Source of the DNA: Icerya purchasi
Taxonomy: Eukaryota; Arthropoda; Insecta; Hemiptera; Monophlebidae
Direction of reading: 5' to 3'
DNA length: 64,000 nucleotides
Assembly: GCA_039619475.1 (NCBI GenBank)
Contig: CM077115.1
Span: forward strand, 415,532,557 to 415,596,556
Below the pieces are notes generated by a model. That model was not told the DNA's origin. It was given only the letters and a program-made list of their open reading frames with translations, and did not search any database. Made by a program: the position numbers and the translations under genes. Below are positions 1 to 12,300 of the stretch, one piece after another. The number at the start of each line of letters is the position of its first letter. Within the stretch, counting starts at the first letter, position 1.

Positions 1-253
1 ACCCAATTTCATTAAAGATGTGAAACATTTGCTGCAATACATAACAGAAAATAGCTTGAAAGAAAGTTACCCAAATATTGTCATTTCCATTTTGTCAACA
101 ATACCGGTAAATTGTCCGCTGAAAGGAGCTTTTCAAAATTAAAACTAATTAAAAATTATTTAAAAAATATAACGGGTCAGGAAAGACTTTCAGCATTGGT
201 AGTTTTATCTATTGAAACAGTTACAAGGCATCTAAGTTGAATTACAGTACTAT

Positions 254-650
254 CAGGGCCGTATCTGAGGGGGGTTTCCGGGTTTACCCCCCTCCCCACC
301 TGAAATGTTTTCGAAATAATAACTAGTTGAATTAAATGAACCGAAATTCAGAATAAATTGATTTCTTTTCAATTTCCGACAAAAGAAAAAAAAATCAAAA
401 TGTTTATTAATTCTATGGAAACGAATATTTTTTGTTTGTTTTTATTGTAGTATTCAAATATTGCATATACAATAATTGACTACAAGACTTTAGCGTACCA
501 TTTATAAATAAATATATTTCATGATAACATACACACACACACACACATACATACATACATACATATATGTGTGTGTGCGTGTGTGTATAATTATAAAAAT
601 ATTTTCGTAACCCCCCCACCCCCCGAAATTTTGGTCTAGATGCAGCCCTG
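254..650. mobile_element. Non-autonomous hAT MITE, copy 1 (397 bp)
   Basis: The element begins CAGGGCCGTATCT and ends AGATGCAGCCCTG, an imperfect terminal inverted repeat. It is flanked on both sides by the 8-bp direct repeat AGTACTAT (246-253 and 651-658). An 8-bp duplication and CAGGG termini are hallmarks of hAT elements. There is no transposase inside. It holds runs of C and G near both ends and a CA/TACA/GT microsatellite in the middle. It has landed inside the transposase remnant of another hAT element. Confidence 0.88.
529..588. repeat. (CA)n/(CATA)n/(GT)n microsatellite
   Basis: Alternating CA, then CATA, then GT repeats, giving a self-complementary tract inside the hAT MITE. Confidence 0.9.
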
Positions 651-707
651 AGTACTATTATTAAGGAATTCAGTAAGGCTAAAAGTAGGGAATTTCTGTT
701 CCTTTAA

Positions 708-1090
708 TTAATTTCTTTTATTTTTTGCTAAAGAATGTAGTATGCATTTTTATGAATAAAAATTTGACAGTAGAAATTGTTTTTTATTTTATAAAACCCG
801 TCTTCTTACGCCATCAGAGGGCCTTGCAAAATGTACCTTGTTCACATAAAATTTCGGTCTTACCCCGCTACTGGCTGCAATTGCTAAAAATTGTAATTGA
901 TGACAACGCGATTGAACTTAAAGGTGACGAGGAGCCTATTGGAATTTCAGTAAATGCAAAACTGAAATTTCAGCAATTTGGACCCTAAATATACAACAAC
1001 TGATAATAAAAAACAGATGGACTTTATTACTTAATTCATTTTTTTTTTAATCAATAAGGTTAAAAATTGTGAAAAACACTTAAAATATAA
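708..1090. other. AT-rich spacer
   Basis: A short open frame at 725-988 has no recognisable motif and no credible start. I see nothing functional here. Confidence 0.5.
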
Positions 1091-1250
1091 TTTGTTATGA
1101 ATGTTCTACACAAGATTCTGACCACGTGCTGTTTGAATGTTCCAGTCTTTCCTCCGAACGTAATATCCGGTACGTTCAACTATGAAAGCTGAATTTTCCT
1201 ACTCCATATAATACTTCTTTTATCTTAGCTTTACCGTCTTCAAAGACGGG
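1091..1250 (+). pseudogene. Non-LTR retrotransposon fragment, RNase H C-terminal Cys/His block
   Basis: One frame reads CYECSTQDSDHVLFECSSLSSERN in pieces: CYECSTQDSDHV then LFECSSL then SERN. This is the C..C..H..C knuckle typically found after the RNase H domain of insect non-LTR retrotransposons. The frame breaks on both sides. It is a short 3'-end remnant. Confidence 0.55.
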
Positions 1251-1474
1251 TTCCTATTCGTGCTTCTTTTCTTTCATCGATCTCTGACCGGATTAAAATT
1301 TAATCTCTAATATAGTCAAATTGTCCTGGGTAGCTGCCCTTGACCCCCCCCCCCCCCAAAAAAAAATTTATGTGCAGACAGAAAGTACGAACAGTTATCA
1401 TGAAAAAATGTCTGCCGCAGCATATTTCAACAGTGAGCCTTATTATATAACTGGGCCTTATTGTTCTGTATCAT

Positions 1475-1475
<1 letters not shown>

Positions 1476-1507
<32 letters not shown>
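1476..1507. repeat. (TA)n microsatellite
   Basis: Uninterrupted TA dinucleotides, about 15 units. Confidence 0.9.
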
Positions 1508-1513
<6 letters not shown>

Positions 1514-1789
1514 CATAATAATAATATGATATAATATAACACGGTCTTTCAGATCTCGCCATGAGGACTGTGCCAAGAACCCCAATAGCTTTTGATTAGA
1601 ATCGACTTTGGCGTTTTTTAATTTGTGGTTTATGTATCAATTTTCAATTGAATCATATATATTTTTTCTTACATCTACTTCAAATGTTATGGCCACCAAA
1701 TATCAACTTCATGCCATTCTGCCTCAAATCTTTTTTCTCATATCGTCAGTATAGAATTTAATAATTCAAAAAAATTCCTTATTTCGTGA

Positions 1790-2530
1790 TCATTCTTTAA
1801 TGTTTACAGACGGATCTAATTGTTCTTGTGCTCTCAGTTCAGCCATTCTCAATCTTGTAGTTCCCTTCTTTTTGTTTTATTTTAATGTTGAATCTATTGC
1901 CATCCTACAAACCGTCATTTATAATTCATTCGCCGGAGGTTTTACCAAATTCCTCACCGCCTCTGATTCTCTTCTCTAAACGTTCTTCTAGCGTTATTTT
2001 CCTCTTCTCATTCTCTTTCTTCTAATGCTATCACCCTTCATATTCCTTCTTTTCTTCATGACATATCGTTTTCAAAATCTACTCAAACTGATTTCGTTTG
2101 GATTCGAAGAAATTCAGGCATTGAGGGAAGCGAAGCTGTCGACCCCTTCACACATCTGCAGCTTCTAATGAGTGTTTTATTAGCAACATTGCAGGGCGCA
2201 ATATTCCTCTCTCAACTAATTATCCAGTGTTAAGATACGGCACTCAGTTTATATTTTTCCTTAATCCCGATTCCTTTTATCTGCTACTTAATAGTGTTTT
2301 TGTTTCTCGACCTCCGTTCCCTTACTTCCCTCATTCGCGTCGATTCAAAGTTACGAAACTATTTCACCTCAGTTTCTCGCAGAACGGCTTTGACAACATC
2401 TCTCTATTGCTCATTGCATCCTGAAGGTTCCTTTTATTTTGTGACGCTTATTACATATTTTTCAAGTGTTCCTATCTTATGAGCGTGAGTTATTTTCGAC
2501 TCTTACAACTTAGTCTTCCTGCTTCCTATA
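1790..2530 (+). pseudogene. Decayed non-LTR retrotransposon RNase H domain
   Basis: A pyrimidine-rich stretch encodes broken RNase H motifs. FTDGSNCSCALSSAI near 1803 corresponds to the first catalytic 'FTDGS' block. A little downstream ESIAILQTVI matches the block carrying the Glu, and TASDSLL matches the 'TDS' block. Near 2093 FVWIRRNSGIEGSEAVD matches 'VWIPGHSGIxGNExAD'. Stops and frameshifts separate the blocks. The same pyrimidine bias marks other copies at 8.7, 14.6 and 22.3 kb, so they probably belong to one family. Confidence 0.6.
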
Positions 2531-3250
2531 GTATTACATCCTATATTATTTCTTTACTTGTTCCAGAATTGGTTTCACGTTCAATAAAATCAAATAAAAA
2601 CAAAATATAGTTCTTATACTGTTCCATCCAATTCTTCCGTTTTGATAGCCCGATGTTCTTGGTTCCCCCCTCTAAAAAAAAAAAAAAAAAAAAATCAAAA
2701 AAAAAAATCACATTCATCAAATAACACAGAAATGTAACAAGATTTCTAAACAAACATTATAGGATATTTTTGTTAATCCCGTATAAGAATGACTTCGTTA
2801 TTAATAAGTGAAAAATAATAATTAATCGCGACATTATTATCGTGTAATAATAGAGCGATTCTAATTTCTGACCATTTAAAAACCCGAGCTCCCGCCTTTT
2901 GCGATTTTCCACATTATAATTCTTTATTTTATGAAATTTCGTACTTTTTCCTCCAATAAACGATAAAAGTAAAATAACGTATTATTTTACAAAAAATTAA
3001 CATTTTTTGAAAGGTAAAATTAATTTAAAATTAAATCGATAAAAAAAAAATCGCAAGCAGATTTGTGTTATTGCAAATAGTGTTTATGCATACGCACAAT
3101 TTAGTGTGTTAAAATACGAAATTACACTGAATCAGCATAATATTTATGCAATGTAAGTAAAATTCTCGAACAGAACGGCAATCCTTAAATAATAGTTAAC
3201 ATTTCTTAGAATGTTTGTTAAACTGTTGTTCACATACTGTTCATAAAAAT

Positions 3251-3338
3251 ATGATTCAATTAATACTAATTTTACTACTGATATCATTCCCGGAAAACGT
3301 TTATCAACTTTTAATACACAAATTCGCTGCTCGCGCTG
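3251..3338 (+). CDS. Peroxidase exon 1: start codon and signal peptide
   Basis: ATG at 3251, then a strongly hydrophobic run ([13 protein letters not shown]) typical of a secretory signal. It ends at a good donor, G|GTAAGT, in phase 1. Assignment to this gene rests on phase fit with exon 2 and on the peroxidase otherwise lacking a start. Confidence 0.7.
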
Positions 3339-6300
3339 GTAAGTTTTGTATTATTAAAATTGTACGAGCATGTAAGAGTAAATTTGTTTTTTTTTGGCAG
3401 AGTAAAATTTACTTTTGAACACGAGCAGAAGCGTTCTAAGGGGTTTAATAATATAAATGTCTTATGAATATTAACACGATTTCTAATTTGCTGACTATTC
3501 AATATTATAACTTGCGTTGCTTAACCTTTTTTTCCAACCCAAAAACTTAAAAAGCGGAAACATATTTATCTCGTAATTTATATATATATATAAAAAAATT
3601 AAAACAATCCGGAAATTTTTAGAGTTATTAGCTAGTAAATCTTTTGACCGAAATATACTAAGACCCCATCTGATCCAAAACTTTAATTAAGAACTTAATT
3701 TGCACCTTAAAATTGACCAAAAATGCCGATTAAAAAAATTTTACCCGTTCTGAACCCTCAAAATACAACCTGAGCCTTCATTCTTTCCGCGCAGTTGCAA
3801 TTTAAAATATCAACATCCGTGCGTAGAGTTAAGCTTGAAAAAGAGAACGTATACAGATTAAGCCAAAAGAGGTAATCATGCGGATTGGGTAAGTCTTATT
3901 TGTAGAGAGCAAGGGCCTGGTAAATATTTTCATATGGTCCAACCATCTCTGCCGTCCACACCTTGGTTTTATCGCATTAGTGTCCCAGTTAGTTTAACCC
4001 GTAGGTTTGTGACCATTGTGTGTAGGCTCCGCTCCGGCCATTGCCGATTGGGTTTAAATTTTTCAAACGCCGGGTACTGTACGGGTTGTAATATCTATTG
4101 TCGATAAAATTTTAGAGAAGACACTAACCACTTGTTATTTAATTGCGCCCAGTTCAATAACACGAGACTTGCGTTTTCCAAAGACCTCATGCCCTGCGGT
4201 GTTTATCCTCCATTGTGTATTTTTTATCTTCTCTGTTCCAGTGATAAAATTTTATTTGTTCTTTTTAGGTTTATTGAAATAAACAGGATTGTTGTTTGAT
4301 TTATTTTTTTTTCCCCATTATTTTTACTTATTTTTTCTTACATTGTAGTCTTTGTCCAGTGTGGCTTGGCTACTTCCTTTTTCTCATAATGCATTGTGAG
4401 CATTGCCGGGTAACTGTGGTCATAATGTGAGATAGAAATATTTATCTATTTATCTAGTTTTTCTTTTGCTCCTTTTTCCAGAATGAAAAAATCTTGTTTG
4501 TGTTTGTTTTGTTTCATTGAGCATTGTTGGCACTGCTAGCAGTTGCGGCCATACTGTAGAATGAAATTTCTCTTCCTGAATTTTCTATTATTAGTAATTT
4601 TTAATATCTAGTCGTGGCGTAGTTTGCTGACCAAATAAATAGTTCTGTTCGGGCCAAAAAATAATAAAAAAAAAAAAAAGATGAAGATAACGTAGCAAAG
4701 GATAATAGGCTATTCATTTAAGCTCTTAACTAATAAGGCCGAAATTATTTTAGATTGTAAATATTAAAATTGTAAATAAATAAAATATATTGCGATCCGG
4801 TATTTAGGAAAAACTTTTTTTTTTTTTTTAAATAATAGGCCAAAAAAACAGGACAAAACTATCGAACGCTACTACAAACACACAAAGAGTACGACAATTG
4901 GAAAGTAATTGGGATTACGATGAGTAAGTATTTTTTTGTTTATCATTAGAAAATATTATTCTCTGTTACTCGCCTGTGTATGAAATTATGTAGTATCAAA
5001 ACGCTCCGGTTAAAGCGCACATTTCAAAAAAAAAAATTCGTGAAAACATGAGCATGTAGTTTTCCAATTTTGCTTGAAACGTAGCGGAACTAAAATTTTT
5101 TGTCGATAATTTCTGGACGAACATTTTGGAAGAAGGATTTTGTAAATTGAAAGAAACAGAATGAGTTTTTCAAAAATTCGAAAAAAGTTTCAAATAGGTT
5201 AAAAACGTATTGTCATCTAAAACTTTCGGGCAATCTTTTTCAATAGGTTTTTTTTTTTTTTGTTTTTACTTTTCCCTTTTTCCTCGAAAGCAATCGCTTC
5301 TACAACCATTTAGCTTCTCTTTAATCATTTTTTCAGCCATCATTAAACACCTTCTTCAAGGTCTGTTTTCAAATTAAAATTACCGCGATATACGAGCGTC
5401 ATAATTGTAAACCATAAAAATAAATATAATTACAAATACAGCGATCAACAATGAACATTTAGAACTTATCCTAGGTAACGTTTTTGGTTCCAACCCATCA
5501 CAAGCTAAAAGGAAATACGATAAAAGCACCCTGTAGTAATACGAATCTATAAAAAAATGTGCTATAGCGCGACTTGTTTTATAGATTGCTGAAAAAAATC
5601 AAAGCTGCTTATTCGAAAAGAGACTTTCATTTTAAAAAAATTGTGCATTTTTCGGTTTAGCAATTCAAAAGGATGCCGGCCAGTGATTACATCGAAAAAC
5701 GTATAACAAACGCGATTAATTTAAAATACCATCAATTTATTACCACGGAACCGTAATTTGAAAAAATCGAATTTTTATTATGGTAAAAAATTAAAATTGT
5801 TAATTATCACGGAAAAATATAGAATCGAATATAAGATAAATTTCGGCAAATTTCGAATAATTACAACAATACGGCCTATCAGTATTTTTCGGATACAATA
5901 GAAGGAGTAAATAATGAAATGTTTAAACCCAAATCTTTTTTAATGTACAGTTCATAACTGGACACGGAATATTTAAAGCGTACTTATATAAGTGCGGAAT
6001 TGCGGACTCGGAAAATTGTGTTACGTACAATTTTCAGAATAGCGTGTATCATCGTACTTTATAAGACTGCGCAATAACAATAAAACAGTTTTCGAAGGTA
6101 ATACGAAATAACTGGTAACAAATAAATTGTTTAACAACTTTAATAAATTTACAATAGAATATAGTTTAAAAACCGTAAAATAATATTCATCTGTATTAAA
6201 AATATAATTAAAATTAACAATTATACCTAACAAATTGTAGAACAGAATTAATGTGATCTAATAAACTTAATTGGATGGGGCACATTAATTTTTGTTACGT

Positions 6301-9300
6301 CATACATATATGTAATTAAAACTTCATAAATCAAAAAAAAAATAATATATATATATATATAGAAAACGAATCTGAAACCATCATTGTGTTGTGTCCAACT
6401 CATTACTGACAGAAATATTGTATTTTTACAAGTTAGTGTGCATAATTTTTTATCACATTGATTCGAATGACCTTTTTTGTTCATTAAAAATTGTATCGGT
6501 TAATAGTGGTTCCATATGAGTATGTCGGTAAATCCCAATGATTACTTACTAAGTAGTAATTAAAACAAAGACATTATAAAAAAGAGTCCCCTTAGAAATA
6601 TACTTTTATTAATTAATACAACCAGATAAAAATTAGCAAAAAAAATGATCATCGAAATGTAGGGGAAATATAAACAACTATAATTATAAAATTAAATGAA
6701 CGATGAACTGCCTTAAAGTATTATAACGTTAGTTTCTAACGAAATGTAGATTCGATTAAGGTTAATTAGTTATTTAATTATAATAAATAAATTTCGGAAA
6801 CAACTGCGTGTTTTTAAAAAGAAATTTTAATTCGCTTAACGTTTCGACCAGCTTACACTGGCCATCATTAGAAGCAAACTGAAGAACGGAGCGAAAATTG
6901 CGATCGACACATCCGTCCCCCTCTTCTTGGGCCAATGTCTTTGTGACGAACCCATAAAAAAAAAAAACAATAAAATAAGAACTGAAAATCATGAAAAACC
7001 CAACCCGAAACAAAAAACCTACCTAAACAGGAAAAACTGACAATACACACAACAACAGCTAGAGAATAAAATAATATAAACCGCAACACTAATGAAAATA
7101 CACTAAAGAGTAAAAAAATAATTATTCGATACAAAAAAAAAATCGATTTTCGAGTAATACAGAAAATCATATTATAACAATTGTTAAACAACATTAATTT
7201 TTTGTAGTTGGCAGCCAAATTCAAATTGCAATAGCAGTTAGAAATCGCATTAAATATTCCTGAAGTTTCTCCAATGCTCGGCTTATAGAAAATGAATGAC
7301 TATATCATTATACCGATTAATTGTTTCCACATATGGTAATTTGAATTTGGTACCGACTACCAAAAGTTATTATCATTATATTCTTACGTATGTTACTCAA
7401 AAATATATTATATTTTATAGAAATTTTACTTTTTAGTGCATTCTTATTAAAATTTTCAAGTAAATCTTGAAGTCGGTATTTTTTTTAAACTATTTTCTAT
7501 TTCTTTAAAATGCTATATGCAGCACAGCTTCATTGAAATTTTCGGCGCTCGAAACCGACATTTTTAAATTTACTCCAAATTGCAGTCTATAATACATGTG
7601 ATGAAAATTTTAAAAAAAATTCGACAAACGTGATGCAGAAGTTATGTTGTGCATTTCAGCTAATTTTTCCGGCAGTCTGTGAAATCTCATATCAATATAT
7701 ATTTAAAGTAATCATTTAAATAAAAAAAAAAATTGTTAAAAACTACGTTTTTAAAATGGACTAAATAGTGTAAAATAATTTTTCCTGGACTCATTCAGAT
7801 TTATAACAGCATACAGATAATCTTGTGGAATTACCGATTGTCAAATTTCATAGCTATAAAAAAACTCGTGTAAGATTTATAAAACAGAAAACGTGAGGGC
7901 ACATGCAATCAATAATTCATCTTACATAGGTTTTATATAGCTATTAAATTTGACAATAACAAATTTTCAAGACAATCTATACGTTGTTATAAATCCGAAT
8001 GGGTCTAGGAAAAATTATTTCATACTTTTTAGTTCATTTTAGAAACGCGGCTTTAAAAAAAAAAAAAACTGTTATTTAAATAATTATTTTCTGATTTTAA
8101 GTCTTGTATGTGAAATTTCTCAATCAATTTCTTACATGCGGCACGCTCATTGACACGCTCTTACTGCTCGTGCTTATGTCTATCGTAAAAAAAGTCTATG
8201 AGAGAGAGAGAGACAGAATACGTTCATACATGTACGTATGAAAAAGAATAAGAGAGAGAGAGAGAAATCAAGTATCATTGTAGGGGAGGGCAGAAAACTG
8301 TTGAAGTGGAGGAGACTGTACTTTCCTATACGAAGATCCGCACAAAAGGGAATCAAAAGAACTACACAAAAGAGAAGTTGAGAATAAGCTTGCTTTAGTT
8401 AAGCCCATGGTGAGACGACACTTTAATTAATATCAATATATTATTAATAAATATTATTGTATAAATATAATTTCCAATTGATTGTAAAATTTCACCTGAT
8501 GAGACAGACACGAAAGTGAGTTAATAAAAAACGTGGTGATATACCCGAATCTCCACAATATTACAGTGGAATGCTTACGCAAAATGCGTTTACGGTATAA
8601 ACAGCTCAATTGGCACCGCGATGGTTATAAAGAAACAATAATCATCTTGTAAAAAAAAAAAATAAATTCTTAAGGCTGATTTTGATTTAAATTTATCTAA
8701 CTTTATAATACTTCACTCCTGTGTTCTACTCTCTCCAACTTTTTCCCATATAAAGGCGCCAAAAAGTAAAGTCGTGGAAAAGCTCTTGATCCTTCCTCTC
8801 ACGTCCCATCCTTGTTGTTTATATTTGGAAAATGTTGATAAGTCCTCAACACTTACTTTTAACTACAACTTTTCTCCTGATAAATCAATTCCATTTATTA
8901 ACTCATTAGTCATTAGCTTCTAACTACGTATTTAACTCCTAAGAAGTTGCATCTGGTACTTCTTCACTTCATCACATTTCTTTCTTTTTTCGCCTATACT
9001 GAACTGGAAACAACCTTATGCAAGTCTTATAATTTTTTTCCTGCTATAGATAGGATTACATTTTTCCTTTTTAAATATAGTCTTTTTAATTCACCTTTTT
9101 GGTTCCTCTTAAATTTAATTTCTTTTTTTTTTTTTATCCCGCTTCACTCCTTCTATTTGAAATACTTTCATCGTTATTTCAATCCGGAATCTAACTCTTT
9201 CCCACTTCGCTCAATCTGTCTTGCTTCCCGTATCAGAAAACTTTTCGAAAATTTAATTAGCAGACACATTGATTTTTAAGCATATCAATCAGTTACCTAA

Positions 9301-12300
9301 TAATAATATCCCCCTCCCCCCCTGGACGCAGCTTTTTCAACTGTTACCACACTTCTGTCAGACGTTTGCACATCATTCACCAACAGAAAGAATCATTTTT
9401 GCGTCCCTCATCAACATTTCTACTGCCTTTAATAATGTCATCTTTCCGTTTTTAATATTGCTGCGCCTTCTTTTCTTCTCTTGCTACGGACTACTCTTTC
9501 GTAAATAATTCAGGGCTTTTAGCATAACCCTCTTTAACATATTAAAGCTGATTTTCTACACTACCCTTCACTTTCTTTTTTTCTGACAACATATTACTCC
9601 TCCCATCGCAATATATTTATAGCTAAAACTCCAAAACTTTTTGATGACATTAGTAAACGCTCTATCCAACGCTCATTTTCCATTTTTCCTAGTAAATCCC
9701 TTATTGCTGTATTTACCGTTCGAATTTTTGATCCGTTCCTGTTTGATCTATCTTTAAATAATGGCTTAGTTAATTTTGCTAATTTCTTTCGCTGTTTAAG
9801 CATTTTTGTGGATAATCGTTTTTCGTTCCACGAGCACATCAGTTAAATATACTTATTATCACTCAAAAGCTCAAGCTAATAAAGTATCCCTGTTCCGTAT
9901 TAATGGCGGAAACGCTACATCCTGCTTATATTTTACAAATCATGGATTCGTTCCATCTTGAATTATTCTGTTTTATTTATGGAAAGTTCTTCCAGAAGCG
10001 TGCTTTCCAGATTCGATCGCGTTCAAAATATTTGCCTTCAAAATCTACTACTCATATTGAAACTCATGTTTCTCATCTTTTTATTCAAAGATTTTATCTA
10101 GGTTATCGTTTCCTCGTTAAACGTTTATTTATTTCGTTTTCCTCACTTGTTTCTTTCTATTCCTATATCTTCCAAAATCGGCGCGTTTTCGTTAATGAAA
10201 CACCAATTTTATCTTTTATCTTTACTCAATGTTTGCCACGTACCTACACTCGCGATAATCTTCCGCAGTTCACCTTTATTTTTTCTGTCATCAATTTTTT
10301 TTCTCTACTATTCTGCTCAAACCTATTCTTCATCACCCTATCAGATCGGGATTTTCACGTAGCCTAAACCCTCTCTTTCCACTACACTGATGAGCCCGAA
10401 CAACACAGCTAGTGCAGACCTTTTGTATCTTTCTCTAAACTATTTTGAATCCTTTAAACTTCCCTATTTCTGCTCAATCTACCGTGTCCAATTCGGTATT
10501 ACTATTTTGCGTGCCGTTTTCTTTATTAAATCTTCACTTCTTTCTTACAATATCTATATTACATATATGCTTTCGTTCGTCCTCTGTCGGCTTTGTAATT
10601 TTTCTTACACTTTCTTTAATTCTCAATCTCTTCCCTTTTCATTCAATTCCAACCTTATATGGATTACTGATTACTTCGGAATCAAAGGCAACCAGTTATT
10701 AGTCTGTTATTTTTTTTACTGGTAGATCTCTCTAAAGTATTCTCATCCAACAATATTCTATTTTCTGCAGTTATTTATTTCAAACTATGATTTTTTTTTT
10801 TTTTTAATGGGTTCATCCATAAAGAAATTAGCCCAAGAAATTGGACGGTAGGAGAAAATAAAGTTATATTCTTAAATGTTTAAGGATAGGAAGTAGAAAT
10901 AATTCGAAGGCAGCAGCAACAAAAGCAGAAGGAAATAAGAAAATGTAAGAAGCAAACGATTGTTTACCAGAAAATATCGCGGGCATTCAACAAAACAGAG
11001 AGGGTGAAAAGGATAAAATGCAGATGAAAACTGATAAAATGATGCAGGAAAAAGATTATCAGCCGAGATGCGGAGCGTTTAAGGGAGGGAAATTATCTAG
11101 AAAACCATGGGTGAGAAGGAAGCAATGGTTGAATAGACAGGTGAAAGTAGCCAAAATTAGAAAATTAAGAAGAATAAGAGTTGAGCTATAATCTGTAATG
11201 AGCCAATTAAGAAAATAAGAGCGATATTATGAGCCGAAAATGTGCCCAAAAAATTTGCCACTGGAAACGAAAGAACGGGCTGATAAATATTCGCTAATTT
11301 ATTACGCTCAACACCTGAATGACCAAGAATTCACAGAAGACTTGATCAAGTGAAGAAGGAAAAGGTCATGAATCAGCTAGCTTGCGAGAAGTACTACATA
11401 ACCGGAGGAGGGAGAAGGAAGAGGTGATGTGATGGTCTGCAGAACCCTAGATTATGGGCACTTTATGGAAAACTAGCGATGAGCAAACAAAGAGAATAGC
11501 GTGTAAAATAGCAGTAGATTTTGCGTAGAAAACTGAGAAAAAGAGGGAAAGTTTAAAAAATTCAGAACAATTCGAATAAAAAAGTCGAACTAACTCCATT
11601 TGGCCCTTTGGAACCGCCAGTAAAGATAGTAATGCGAATAGGAGAGAGCTTAAACATTGGAAAATTCGATTCGATAAAAAAAGTCATTTGATAGGATGAG
11701 GGGAAACTGAAAAATCTGAAAGAAAAATAAGATGGTTTACTAAGACTATAAAAATATAGTGAAAATTAAAGGTAACGAACCGAAATAAGGAATAAAAGTA
11801 GAGTTTTATTAAAATAAATCAGCATTTATGAAGGATGGGGGGGGGGGGTAAAAAGATACAAAAGAAGAACAAATAAGCAGATGCTTAATCAAAAGCTAAT
11901 AACCTAAATAGTATATGAATGAGGACAGGAGAAATATGAAATTCAGCAAGGGGACCAGGGTAGATCTTAGGGCACTAAGACATGATATTTGGAACGCGAT
12001 TTAATTTTAAAAGAATAGAATTGGAGGAATCACCATAAATGAAACAACACAGTAACCTAGGATAGAGCGGATAGAGGATTAGAACATGAACGGGACACAG
12101 GAATCGCCTCGACGATATTTGTGCGAGAAAAAGATTTTAATAGGAATTTTTTGAGAGAGGATAGATATAAATGATTAATGTGATTGTGGAAGGGAAATAG
12201 TTGTCAAGAAAGATTCCTAAATAACGGGGAAAGAAAATTACAAAACGGATTAGACTACCATTTAAGGTAGGACTAATAGAAAAACGGTAAAAAGACGAAG

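Larger units (their letters stand above)
1..707 (+). pseudogene. hAT transposase C-terminal fragment, split by a MITE
   Basis: The first 240 bases encode, with frame breaks, the C-terminal dimerisation region of a hAT-superfamily transposase. Short motifs such as QERLSALVVLSIE and LIKNY match the familiar 'ERLSGLALLSIE' block. The reading stops at the MITE inserted at 254-650. After the MITE the same C-terminus resumes (KLNYSTIIKEFSKAKSREF) and ends at a TAA at 705-707. The segment is truncated at the window edge and carries a frameshift near 225, so it is a dead copy. hAT transposases cut and paste DNA with 8-bp target duplications. The upstream catalytic part lies outside the window. Confidence 0.75.

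Noticed and set aside
6868..7224. 118-codon minus-strand frame
   Set aside because: Phe/Leu-rich translation of A-rich sequence with no domain signature.
8497..8520. CTGATGAG...CGAAA, resembling a hammerhead ribozyme core
   Set aside because: The bases on either side (TCAC and GTGA) pair with each other, which is wrong for hammerhead topology, and no stem II or cleavage triplet could be placed.
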